From Neckera pumila (lineage: Eukaryota; Streptophyta; Bryopsida; Hypnales; Neckeraceae): 64,000 nt of DNA. Made by a program: the position numbers and the translations under genes. The notes under the pieces were generated by a model that saw only the letters and a list, made by a program, of their open reading frames with translations, made no database searches and had not been told where the DNA came from. The DNA lies in assembly GCA_963969595.1 (NCBI GenBank), contig OZ018412.1:1862501-1926500 (forward strand). Reading direction: 5' to 3'. Positions within the stretch are counted from its first letter, which is position 1. Every line of letters begins with the position of its first letter. This document shows, in pieces, positions 34,691-46,302 of this stretch.

Positions 34691-36331
34691 TCATTCCTTT
34701 GTCGTGTAGCAACTTTCAAGCACGGATGATATTGCTCTAATCGTAACTTTCGGGTAAGAGAATGGGCGCTTGAGACCCGTCTGGTTAAGCAGGTGCTTGG
34801 CAAGTTTGGCTAGTTCATCATAGCTCAAATTGCCCAAATGCTTGAAGAACTCTCGGGTGAGACTGCAGTTATCGGGGTTCCAGCCCTTTCTGTGGTTGAA
34901 CTTATTCTCCGTATCGGAGTTCACGAGCTTGCCATGCGCGGCGGAAGAGATCACCTCGCTCCATAGCTTGTACACATCGTCGGGGGCACTGATGAGCTTC
35001 AGTTCGTTCGTGAGCTTCAACTTCTCCTCCTTCTTACTCGTCTGGGCAATCTTCAGATTCTTGTTCACATCAATCATGGAGAAGCAAACGTATATAGCCT
35101 TTTCAAATTCCTGTGACAAGCATATGACAGCTGAATTAGAAATATAATCACATACAGAGAACATCATGGCATGGATTAAAGGACCAGTCCAACAATTCAG
35201 CTCGACTTGCGCTGAATTGCATACCTGAAACTTGTCTTTGTTGCGCTGATTCTCTCCCGTCCGTCTTGTTATCGACACGGTTTCCACTGAGTGCGCCTGG
35301 GTTGGATTCCTTGGCCTGCCCATGTCCTCCCATACTGATCGCGCTCCCAGTATATTTGTTGCCCAGGAAGGCTGAACTGCTACAAAGTGGTTTATGCGGT
35401 TATAATATGTCGAAATGCTTCGCAGCTTCTCCGCATCGTTTGACCACACGAGGAAGCAATTCCATTTTCGAAAATGCTCCCTCTCTTCCTTATTCACATT
35501 GTTGGCGTCGTCGAACATGAAATTGCTGGCCAAAACACTATGCTGACCGTTGATGATGTAGAACTGCCTTCCCTTGATGTCCTCCCACTTCTTAGGTTTA
35601 GTCGTGTGCCCTACTGGCATGACGCAGAGTGTTTGTTTGGTGCTCTTGTCTGGGATATTCAAGAGGTACTTCACCATGCCGTCGACGATGTCGTCCTGCC
35701 TGGAACGAATATTGTATGTCGCGGGGGGCATAATGAGCTGCGAGATGTCTATCTCCTTCTTCTCATCAACTGCGAGGATGTAGGCATCCTCACATGTTGC
35801 CCAGAACTTCTGGTAAACTTTGCTAATATGCTCATAGTTGGGCTTCTTCTCAATCGCCTGCGAGTGTGGGACGTTCTCCATCTCGTCCACGTAACTGCCC
35901 TCTGCGATTTCAGATTGCTCCAACGCCCTTGGCGGTGCTACAGCTCTGGACGTGGTGGCAGCAACTTTCTTCCCCTTCTTTGGAGGTGTTTTCTGGGGGG
36001 GTTGCTCCCGAGTTTTTTGTCCGCAGATTCCTCCCGTCTCCTTGGCCACGGTCTGCCGTGAGCTCTGGCTTGTGCCCTACTTCTAAAGGTCCATTGACAC
36101 AAAGCGGGGTTGGTTCTGCATGCTCTGATGTTCAATCTTCTCCTTTAGAGTATTGAAGTCTCCAAACAATACTCGTATTTTACTACAGAGGCGCCTCCAG
36201 GCCAGCAGCATCCCGTTTGCATTCAACCACTCGTTATTGTCTAATTTTCTCTCAAGCTCCTTGATTTCCATACTGAAGGGCGTTGTTTCAAGGCTGCTTA
36301 GCAATGGGGTCATGTGAAACGGAATGAGCAC
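34691..36331 (-). pseudogene. ParB/sulfiredoxin-like (GQHS motif) segment with in-frame stops and one intron
   Basis: The frame runs from about 36,331 through two TAG codons (36083-36085 and 36077-36079) and a basic Lys/Gln-rich stretch (TREQPPQKTPPKKGKK). A conserved-looking core follows: NIRSRQDDIVDGMVKYL, FYIINGQHSVLAS and KWNCFLVWSNDAEKLRSIS. IINGQHS resembles the DGQHR/ParB signature of nucleotide-binding ParB-like folds; that is inference from one motif. An intron at 35111-35224 (GTATGC...CAG) splits the frame (KDKFQ to EFEKA) and carries one palindrome copy at 35196-35216. The frame ends at TGA 34691-34693, yet the codons beyond it (VERRKRKHLVKKEM) look coding, so this TGA may be a decayed CGA. 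Function unknown. Confidence 0.5.
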
Positions 36332-36675
36332 TGAGTCCAGGCAGTTGTGAAGTGGTATTGGTCATTCTTTGGGACTCCAGGAATTGTTGTAACACATTTG
36401 ATTTTTATGGTAGGATGGATATCTGCTTCCACGTCTTTCACTCTCTCATCGAACGAAAGCTGTAAAAAGATTTGGGCATTCTTGAATCTGTACAAAAAGC
36501 AGAATTGATTGGTGAATGGTAGCATGATAAAACCCCAGGCCTCCACTCTATCTGGATCCTTGAATTCCCAATAGACCCCTTCAATAAGAGAGTCGTCCCC
36601 TCCGGCGTCCTCCTCTGCGATTTGCACTTCGCATTTCTTGAAGTACATTTCGAGGGCTCCCATTTGGTTCTCCAT
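36310..36675 (-). pseudogene. N-terminal coding segment of the element gene
   Basis: ATG 36673-36675 opens MENQMGALEMYFKKCEVQ and continues about 115 codons (VYWEFKDPDRVEAWGF; FCFLYRFKNAQIFLQLSFDE). It overlaps the next segment in another frame at 36,310-36,331, so a frameshift near 36,340 separates them. A spliced leader exon may precede it at 37368-37458 (frame IPPTTYW before a GTACGC donor). Confidence 0.4.
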
Positions 36676-36810
36676 TCTGCAAATAGTACATTGTCTTGAT
36701 TTAGTTTATTGATGCTTTCTTTGAGGAGCTGATCGAGCTTGACTTTGTATTCTCTTCAGGGGTGCAATATGCTTTAGGATTTGTGCGGCAGAGTAAGACG
36801 AGCATGTTGT

Positions 36811-37276
36811 TTTAGCGTGACTCAAGCTAATTAGTCATTTCCTAGTTTTGTACTTAATGAAGCGACATGAACTTGAATTTTGCATAGGCATTCAGTTTAC
36901 TATATTGCTATTTCAGCGCAAGTCACGCTGAACCATCGAGGTGTTCTGACTTTATATCTGGTAGTCCTGCTCTGCCTTTAGTTGAATGATATCCGTAATG
37001 GGCATTAGCACTTCTGTCGATTCAGCACGGGTCGCACTAATGTGGCGAGTGTGCGACAGATAGATGGTCTTATATGTTTAAGCGCGTGGCATGGATTTGA
37101 TTTCTAGTTCTTATTTCAGAGGTTATACATGGGTTTGGGTAGTTTAGTTTAGGGGACTTGTTCATGAGGTTCGGCAGTGTCACTCAGGTCATTTCAGCGC
37201 GAGTCGCGTTGAAATGACATGGGTGACACTGCTGGACAGGCGTACATTAGCCAATTTAGCGCGCCTCCCACTACAT
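36811..37276. repeat. Palindrome copies upstream of the element gene
   Basis: Copies at 36811-36830, 36912-36932, 37021-37040 and 37193-37213, plus a poor one near 37256-37276. The copy at 37193-37213 is the centre of a longer imperfect inverted repeat of about 30-bp arms (37172-37232, starting GCAGTGTCACTCAGGTCA). Confidence 0.75.
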
Positions 37277-37458
37277 TGCCAGAGTTTCTTGACAGATTTG
37301 GGCATTCATAATTAGGGTTTCAAAATAACTAAATACATGGAGAACTACTGAGGCTTCGATTGCGTACCAGTATGTTGTCGGGGGAATTTGCAGTTGAATC
37401 GCACACCAATTCCTTTCTGGACCCCTACTTGCCTGGTTTACGATTTGAATGTGCAACC

Positions 37459-38377
37459 CTAAAAACAAATTGCATGTTGCACATCAAACGACTAATATTC
37501 CATTGAGTCAGAAACTCTAACTTCAAAATTAACAGCAACTAATCTGAGGAAACATGTTTAGGTCAAACAGAAATAAAGGAAGACACAAACAATTTATGAA
37601 GAACATCCGAAAGTATCCTAAAACACTAAAGGCACAACAAACATTACTTGCATTGAAATCAGAAGAGCAATAACAACCCTAAATTACAAACAATGACAGA
37701 AAGAACACCAACAACATAAAGAAATGTCCAAATTGGATCTCCTAACGAAAACAGAAATTGCGCCCTAAATTCTTTCACAACTGTGGAACAAAAACTTTGA
37801 ACAGCAAATCCATATTAACACAATAAAAAACAATAGTAACAAGGAAAGAACAAGAATTTGGATCACACCAAAGAAAAAGGACAAGCAATCCAAACCGTTC
37901 CACAACAAGAATCAAATAGAAGTGAACAGCAAATACCACACCCGGAAACCCTAGAATACACCTGCAGACCAGAATGCTAAATAGGACCAGTACAGGGACC
38001 TACTAAAGTATTTGCGGCTACACGGCACTTCTCTCTCACCCACCACCAAAAAAATTCAATAGTTACTGTACAAAATTGAGATGCACCAACATCCAAAACT
38101 GAATCCACACACGGAGAGCCACATTGCGACCCTAAACCAAAAACCCGACACCTCTGTCCTACTCGAACCTTCTTCACTCGTTTGATAGTAGAAACCCACA
38201 GCCTGTACTGTACTCTTAGTATAATTCACCTCTTGAGAATATTAATCTCAATAGAACAAAGTCCGTGCATTGCAAGCTTAGAAACCCACTAAAAGGGTGT
38301 TACCATCGGCAAGGTTTCCTACTGGGGAGAACGTTTTTTCTTTGGTTGTCCTTTGCTTTCTATGTTGGATTAACAAG
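37459..38377. other. A-rich spacer, nothing recognised
   Basis: A-rich on the plus strand, with short CAACAA words. No frame or repeat recognised. Confidence 0.4.
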
Positions 38378-38602
38378 CTAGGGTTGTATGCTTTGCAGAA
38401 ACATAGAGAGTTGTTTATACAGGAGAATGACTTCTGGTTTCTCTCCTGAAACGGCATCAATACAGTACGTAGATTGAACCTGCACTATAACCCTCTGTTG
38501 ACCGAACTCCCCCAAATTTTCAAAGGCAACAAAAACAACGCTGTACAAGAGAGGAGAAGAATCCATACTTGATGCAAGAAGACCACAACTCTGAAACAAA
38601 GT

Positions 38603-38703
38603 CTCCGGCAACCACAAGTAGCTCAGCGACTCCCCGTCCGCTCCAACAAACCCCTCCGGCAACCACCAGAAGCTAGCGACTCCCCCGTCCGCTCCAACAA
38701 ATC
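38603..38703. repeat. Two 51-bp tandem units (CTCCGGCAACCAC...)
   Basis: Two adjacent units begin CTCCGGCAACCAC at 38603 and 38654 and end with CCGTCCGCTCCAACAAA. Both include the CCGTCCGC word of the array family. The minus-strand frame over them (FVGADG... twice) is probably only the repeat being read. Confidence 0.6.
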
Positions 38704-39039
38704 GCAAAAGTGTACTCTAACTCTGAATTTGCTGACAAACTCAAGTGCGCAGCACCTCCAATTGACCTAATGCAAACAGCAATCACCTCGTGCAGCAGTG
38801 ATCACCTCGCGCAGCAGCGATAACCTAGCGCAGTTGAACTCAGCGGACAAGCAAGTAGAACTGAAGCAAGTAGAACTCAAGCAAACAACAAGTAGAACTC
38901 AGCGGACAGCAGGAGAAGGAACCCTGAACTCTCCAAAAGTGAGAAAGAGGAGATTGCGACAGCAATTGCGTCGAAACAAGAAGTCGAGAAAGCAAGAAAA
39001 ACTAAGGGTGCCAAATCCTACAGGGAGGGTGCAAAATCC

Positions 39040-39305
39040 TAATGCGGTACGTCAATACCCCTTACCCCGTGCTCGTATCCGTGCTATACCCGTTCAATAC
39101 CCCGCCCTCCCATACCCATTCAATACCTCACCCTCCCATACCCGTTCAATAACCTGTCCTCCCATACCCGTGCTTACATACCCGTCCAGTACATAGGTAC
39201 AGTACTCGTGCTTACATACCCGTCCAATACATAGGTACAGTACTCGTGTTTACATACCTGTCCAACACATAGGTACAGTACCCATGCTTACATACCCGTA
39301 CTTTC
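39040..39305. repeat. Two minisatellites (CCCATACCCGTTCAATA and 38-bp units)
   Basis: From about 39,075 to 39,165 a roughly 27-bp unit (CTCCCATACCCGTTCAATA core) repeats three times. Then a 38-bp unit starting CTTACATACCCGTCCAATAC repeats at 39173, 39211 and 39249, with a partial fourth copy at 39287. Confidence 0.85.
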
Positions 39306-39599
39306 ATGACCGGATACTTGGTACATATCCTAATTTAATAATCAATCTCATATTTGATCTCGTATCCAAACCTTGTAGTCGATATCCTTCCTATTGCGAA
39401 CCATGCATTTCATTTCCAAAACCAAACTTCTAAACCGGAAAGCCTTCATATCTAGTTCATATTTGAAGTAACCTTCTTCCATAGTTAATGCCATATTGTA
39501 GCAGTGTTTTTGGCTGTTTAAAGTAATCCTTTACTTGATATTGGTACTCTTGTTCCTGCAAATTATTGTCGATTGCATATTTTCATCCATCCGTGTGTT

Positions 39600-42500
39600 A
39601 AATGAGCGAAACTATCTTTTTGGAAATTTCTGTATCAAAAGCAGAAGTTCACTGTACTATTAAAACTTTTCGACCGTTAAAGACTTCCATATTTTTTGAG
39701 ATGCACAATTCATAGAATCTCAGAAGGGATGATTCATGAGTTCAAAAATAATCCATCTTCTTCAAGTGAAACACGTAGGTGCTGTCGTGTAAATCATCCC
39801 TCCTGATAATAGGTGACATCACATAACTATTTCTATTGATTTGTAATTACACTTTCTCAATTAAATTTTTTTTCATGTCTTGCTGTCTATCATAAAATTG
39901 TGAAGATTGAAGATTTGGGGGTTTCTGGTGTATTGAGAAAAATTGTTTGTCATTCAGTGGTAGTTGTGGTCAAATATGCCACACAAGATAAAAAGCCTGT
40001 TCAACCTATTCTGAAAATATTTATTTTCAAATAAAAACCAAATGTGTTGGTTTCGAGTAGTAAGATGAAAAGTAGGTCTTCAAAAAATAAGAATATTTTT
40101 CAAAGTCTTTAGTACGTGGGTTGAGAATTATTTTTCTAATTTTGAAAGGCGTTAATGTTGGTATTTGTATTTATTCAAATTTTCTTTTAGAAGAAATCAA
40201 ATATTTGTAAACCGTGTAAAGGAAAAGAAATTATGAATGAAGTGTTTCACTTTTATTACTTCTATCAACTTTAGAATCACTAACACCTTATTGCCTAATT
40301 CAAATCATGAATTGAATTGAATGAAAGTCATTATTTTGTTGTAATCATGAGGATTTTATGTGAAGACTACCTACTTTAAATCCTGCAGATGAATGAAATA
40401 ATTCATGTGCTTTACAGAAACGCACTTCAAAAAATCATGGAATTCAAGAATATATTCTCATGGATGTAAAAGTTTTTTAATGTTTACAACTTCTACAATA
40501 TATTTGGTTAAGCATTTCACATTAGTCTACATACCATAACTTCGAGTATTAGTGGTGAATAAAATACAGAGCTTGATTTCTGAGATGAAGTTTTTGTTTA
40601 TATTGGACTTCATTACAAATGAGCACAGATCTGAAATTGTCATGCATGTAATATAGTGACCACATTTAGAAATCCACATTTTTTTCGTTTGGTCTTTCAC
40701 GCATGACTACCATGATTTTGTATATTCGTGAATACTGAACTAAAGGGCCCAATTTATTTCCAACTTCTTAAATAGCGTACAACTTCAAAGAAAAAGCACG
40801 AACTTCTGGTTCATAAATTGGAATCTTACAATTCAATTCAAATTATATTGAATGTATCTTTTATTGTAGACTCACTCCATTATATTTGTTTTATGAGTTT
40901 TGTTGTTGGCAAAGTCAAATTCAATATTGTCTAAAATTGTAAATGTTGAAAATATGTAGAATTCTTAGAATTTCTAGAGTTAAACTTGTACATGAATTCC
41001 AAAAGTACTGGTGTTCTGGGTCATAAAAGTTCTCGATGCGGTTTCTTTATAACTTTTTTACTCATGTATGGTTTCATAAAAAATGACCACCAATTGAATA
41101 TTGTAATGGATTTCAAGTTTTGACAATATGTACAACTTCTACAACTTTGGTAGTAGGCCTTCCACAAGCGACTTCTAAGACTCATGGAAATTGTAAACAT
41201 TGAACTACAATTCCCAAGTAATTCCAATATCAACTAAAAGTTGGGTTTTATTAAAAATGAACAATAATTGAATAACCTAATGGATTTTGAACCTTTTGAA
41301 TACTTACAACTTCTACAAATTTTTCGTTAAGACTTTCATGTAAGAAATCCATAATTTCGAATGTCAATGGTCAATAAAGTACATGACATGGAAAATGCGT
41401 ATATATATTTAATGTAAGTAGGGGTTGATTACAAATGGTCACACATCAAATATTTTCATGGATTCTAAATCTTTATAAAATTTGCAACTCCTACATTTAT
41501 TTGCTTATGCGTTGCACATACGATTTATGTGACTATTGTTAATTGTGGTCATTAACATGCAGGGCCCACTTGATTCCCCCCCTTTTTTTTCCATGACCAA
41601 TTCCTTACAAATGCATAGAAATTAAACATGTACATGCATTAAAATAGTTTAAAATATTTAGAAGTCCAATTTTCTCTTGTTAGGCCTTGCATGTACATAT
41701 TTAATGACTTATCCATTTTGTGGTCATCAAAATACAGGACTCAACTTATTCCCATTTATTTCTACTGAAAGGGTTCATTAGAAATGGGCACAAATATCAT
41801 ATTGTCATGAATTAGGTACCTTGAGATTATTATAAAACTCCTACCTTTTTTTGGATTAAGGCTTCTACCAATTGATTTCCATTTATTTTTTATTTAATCA
41901 TGTTCGGGTTCATGATAAATTGGCACGTCATTCATATGTCAATTTACAAAATGATATGCTCCACCGAGTTTATAATGTTCAAAAGAGATATAATGCACAA
42001 CAAATTGAATTCCTATTAGGCCATTAATTAGTATTATTTTCCATTTTGTTGAACTTCCTGAAATAATTTCAAAATAGCACAAACTTTGGATTCAACAATT
42101 TGTAAATAAATTTAATGGAATACTATCATGGAATTATAATCTCCAAAATGTTTTCAACTTCTATAACTTTGTAGTTCAGACTTCCACGTCATAAATCCAT
42201 GACTTTGGATATTTGTGGTGATTAAGCACAACGTAAAATTTCTATGTATATATTGTAATTCACGTAAGGATTGATTAGAAATGGGTAGATTGAAACCAAG
42301 GTTTGGATGAATTCCATCTTCTACATTATTTTTTTAAACATCCACGTGGACTTCATTTATGATTCATGGATTTTTGGTTCACTAAAATACAACAATTTAA
42401 TGCTTTTGTTTGGGTTACGTGCTAATTAAAAAAAATGGGAGATGAATTCAATGCGCCCATGGATTCGAAACCATGGTTTGGATGAATTCCAACTTCTTCA

Positions 42501-43600
42501 TTTTTCTTTTGAACATCCACGTGGACTTCTTTCATGATTCATGGATTTTTGGTTCACTAAAATATAGCAATTTAATGCTTTCATTTGGATTACGTGGCAA
42601 ATAAAAAAAAATGGGAGATGAATTCAATGCGCCCATGGATTTGAAGGTAGGGTTTGGATGAATTCCAACTTCTTCATTTTTTTGGGAACATGCACGTGCA
42701 CTTCTTTCAGGACTCATGGATTTTTGGTTCACTAAAATACAGCAATTTAATGCTTTTGTTTGGGTTACGTGCCAAATAAAAAATATGGAAGATGAATTCA
42801 ATGCGCCCATGGATTTGAAGGTAGGGTTTGGATGAATTCCAACTTCTTCATTTTTCTTTTAAACATCGACGTGGACTTCTTTCACGATTCATGGATTTTT
42901 GGTTCACTAAAATACAACAATTTAATGCTTTTGTTTGGGTTACGTGCCAAATAAAAAAAAATGGGAGATGAATTCAATGCGCCCATGGATTTGAAACTAG
43001 GGTTTGGATGAATTCCAACTTCTTCATTTTTTTGGGAACATGCACGTGCACTTCTTTCAGGACTCATGGATTTTTGGTTCACTAAAATACAGCAATTTAA
43101 TGCTTTTGTTTGGGTTACGTGGCAAATAAAAAAAAATTGGAGATGAATTCAGTGCGCCCATGGATTTCAAACAAGGCTTTGGATAAATTCCAACCTCTTC
43201 ATTTTTGGGGGAACATGCACGTGCACTTCTTTGATGATTCATGGATTTTTGGTTCACTAAAATATGGCAAATGAATAATGAAAAAGACAACTTCTAATAG
43301 AATGTTTTCATGGATTTGTAATGTTTAGATTCGTTACAACTTCTACATTTTGGTTGTAAGAGTTTTCACATCCACAGCCTTTGATTTTAGGTACACAAGG
43401 TCATTACTGTACATGATCACATTTATTTTGATTGTTTTTGAAACACATACAGGTTCATAAAAAAGTTATTATCATTTCACGTTTTCGATGAATTTGTAAA
43501 GTAGACAATATTTGGAACTTCTATATTCTTTTGGGAAGCCACTTACACATGAGCTATACAATTTTGGATTATTAGGGTGTTTCATGTACTATAATAATAA
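39600..43600. repeat. Degenerate 175-bp satellite region
   Basis: The phrase CAACTTCTACAA or close variants returns at 41133, 41307, 41485, about 41661, 41835, 42155, 42315 and 42490, i.e. steps near 175 bp, with neighbouring phrases (ATCCATGATTTTGGAT, GGTCATTAAAATACAGG) in the same order. A well-conserved core is listed separately. Older monomers at the flanks have diverged strongly. Confidence 0.6.
42290..43275. repeat. Homogenised 175-bp satellite core, about 5.6 copies
   Basis: The word GGATTTTTGGTTCAC lies at 42368, 42543, 42718, 42893, 43068 and 43243: exactly 175 bp apart five times running. The monomer also contains CACGTGCACTTCTTTCA, GCAATTTAATGCTTT and GATGAATTCAATGCGCCCAT. Minus-strand frames repeating KSMSPERSARACSQKNEE are the satellite being read, not genes. 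Confidence 0.92.
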
Positions 43601-44182
43601 TTAGTAGTAGTAGTAGTATAGCATGAGTTATTTTTAGCCAATAAAATAGGTAATGGGCATAGATTTTTTGGTATAAAGTTTAAGTAGTGCACTTTATTTT
43701 AATTTTAAAATTTTGAGAATATATAACATAAGAAATCTTCATATGCATTATCTACTTACATGATCCATTGATTGAAATTATTTAAAACATTTTACTTCAT
43801 TACTTGAAAAATCATTTATTCAAAGGTTCTTAGTAAATTCGAAATATGAATCTATGATGTACAATCAATTTTGAACTTTATTGGCTAAAAAAACTATAGC
43901 ATGAGTAGAATGTAGACAACAAATCTTCATTATATAAAAGAATTCTTCTTAAAATAATGTCCTGAACCGCTTCCCAATTTCACATTGAAATAGAAAAAAG
44001 TTTAAAAGTTTCCCAATGAGAATTATCATATACAAATTCAAAATGCATGTACAACATCTCAAACTCCCAATTATGAAATAAGTAGATGCTATTTACTTAT
44101 CGAATATCATAAAACAGGCTTGTTGGCCGAATAGGTTCATTCATTTGAACAAATAGGAAATCATGGTTCATGAATTTTGAAC

Positions 44183-44245
44183 TGTAAACCGTAAACCGTA
44201 AACCCTAAACTGCTCTGAACTCTAAACCCTAAACCCTATAATGTT
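44183..44245. repeat. Telomere-like CCCTAAA motifs, degenerate
   Basis: Repeated AAACCGTAAACC, then CTAAACCCTAAACCCTA: interstitial or chance relatives of the plant telomere repeat TTTAGGG (here on the minus strand). Confidence 0.5.
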
Positions 44246-45470
44246 TTATCCTAAAATCTCTGAACCGCAAACGCAAAATTTCCTCCCCAAAATTGAAATT
44301 TTGAGAACATTCCATTCATTAATTACGGAATGCTATTTTGTAACGTACATTATGTAATTATTATTAAAAAAAACCAAAAACTTACAAATGTATTCACTTT
44401 GAATGGAAAAGGAAATTTCCGCAGCGGCAACATCGGAAAGTTATTTCAATAAAGTTGTAATTTTTTCCAAATATTGATAGATCCCTACTCTATACTATTA
44501 AAATATTCCGTGACCGTCAATGCAAAAGTGGCAACTTGCTTTTAGTACAGAACTGATCCTAGACTATTAAAAAATAACCACTGATCATACTTATAAAAGT
44601 GCGCAAAATGCAAGTTCAAAAGACTGTCTTGCGATGATACTTTGTTGCTAATGGAGACCTGACATGATAAGGTATAGAAGTCAACGGACTTTATGAGGGG
44701 AATCCTCGAAATACTGCTAACTCAATAATTTCCGCTGGGGCACTCCTTTATTGCGGAGTCGAATGACGCTTTTCGCTGTACAATTGTGAAGCCCATCACA
44801 GTCCCTGAGGCATTTGAAAATAGGATGTAGACGTTCAAAACTTTGCAGTCAGTTGGCACTCTTTTGTTCCTGCCTTTGAGTTAGGTGTGAGTCGTCAACA
44901 CAGTTCACAACATTCTCTTCCACCTTTCTCTTCCACTGTATCGACCTCTGTATGCGCTGCTGTCATTGTTTGAGAATTAGATTTGTTATGTTGAGTGCTG
45001 TTGCGAGTTCCCGGAGTTTCTATCTGAGATTGTGTTGTGATTCTGTTGCCGTTGTTGTTGCCCGTCGCACTATTGGAGGAAGCACTATGTAGCAGATGGC
45101 TGCGAGTAAGCTTGTGGCCTCTTTGTATTGTCAAGCAATTTTCATTTTCCAGATTGCAGGCATACATGTCAATTGCTTCTGAATTGCTATGCTTTGTTAT
45201 TTACTTGTTGTCTATGTATTTCATGCTGCCATTCCTCTTGTCGCTCACCTTTCTGTCCATCTTCGTGTTGATACGACATGATGGGCCTGTGGTTGCCCAT
45301 TCCTTGATAGCCTCCGATTGAACCGCCGTGAATTTCGGACTACTAAAAATAGTATATTGACAGGGTTTGAGACATCAATAGTATGATTCCGGAAATCACG
45401 GAACTATTTACTCAAGTCCGGATGAAATGAAATAAAAATATTTAATGATCTCGTTTGTAGAAGCCAGGGA
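44246..45470. other. Spacer before the palindrome array
   Basis: No clear gene. A plus-strand frame at 45037-45321 is hydrophobic (Leu/Phe-rich) but has no family features. The segment 44,655-44,720 shares GGGGAATCCTC words with the repeats at 51.3 and 53.4 kb. Confidence 0.35.
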
Positions 45471-45473
45471 ATT

Positions 45474-46220
45474 GCACTTCAGCGCGGCTCGCGCTGAAGT
45501 GCACTCCTACTGCAGTGTATGTATCTTACACTTCAGCGTCAATCGCGCTGAAGTGCACTCCTACTGCAGTGTATGTATCTTACACTTCAGCGTCAATCGC
45601 GCTGAAGTGTAAGTACATGCACTATAGTAGGAGTGCACTTCAGCATGAGCCGCGCTGAAGTGCAATTCCGTTGGTCGTTCAGTTCAGACTTACATTAAAG
45701 TGCATTGCTGAGGTAGTGCATGTAGATTGCGTTTTAGCGCGGGTCGCGCTGAAGTGCAGAGATGTTATACTAGGGGAACTTCAATTCAGCGCGGCCCGCG
45801 CTGAAGTGTAATGCTGACATATTTGACGATATTGAACGTCTATTGCTCTTCATAAGGAGTCGTGCTAAACTGTGGTCCTAGCACATTTGACCTTAGCGGA
45901 TGTGAATTGCACTTCAGCGCTAGTCGCGCTGAACTACGTTGCCGTAGCATCCGACCATAATGAATGTGAGTTGCAACTCACCGCTGGTCGCGCTGAACTG
46001 CATGAATATTAGATTTGACTATAATGAAATTAAATTGCTATTGCTATTGGATTGGGATGTCTTACACTTCAGCGCTAGTCGCGCTGATCTGCGTTGCTGT
46101 CTCATTTGCTTTGAGTGAATGTGAGGTGCACTTCAATGCTAGTTGCACTGAAGTGCTGTCTTGATGCCTTAGGTTGAAACAAATTCGGATAGCACGTCAG
46201 TGTGGGTGGTGCTGACTTGT
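45474..46220. repeat. Array of about twelve palindromes upstream of the DUF7869 gene
   Basis: Copies at 45474-45502, 45531-45553, 45585-45607, 45635-45663, 45729-45757, 45785-45805, 45849-45869, 45913-45933, 45977-45996, 46068-46087, 46128-46156 and 46192-46220. The best copies are perfect inverted repeats: 13-bp arms GCACTTCAGCGCG around GCT at 45474, and 9-bp arms at 45785. A 54-bp direct repeat (45491-45544 and 45545-45598) shows recent tandem growth. Arms vary but both arms of a copy tend to vary together. Confidence 0.9.
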
Positions 46221-46302
46221 TCTGCGTTAGTACTGTACTGGGTAAAAAAGTTTTATTCAAATGTTCTTATTCCGTATTTGCACCTTCTGCTGTGTAGGAG
46301 AC

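Noticed and set aside
42532..43290. Repeated minus-strand frames with SERSARACSQKNEE-type sequence as a protein family
   Set aside because: The period is exactly the 175-bp satellite and the frames end at varying stops; no start or splice context.
45037..45321. Leu/Phe-rich plus-strand frame as a small membrane protein
   Set aside because: No start context, no conserved motif, and a weak overlapping frame on the other strand.
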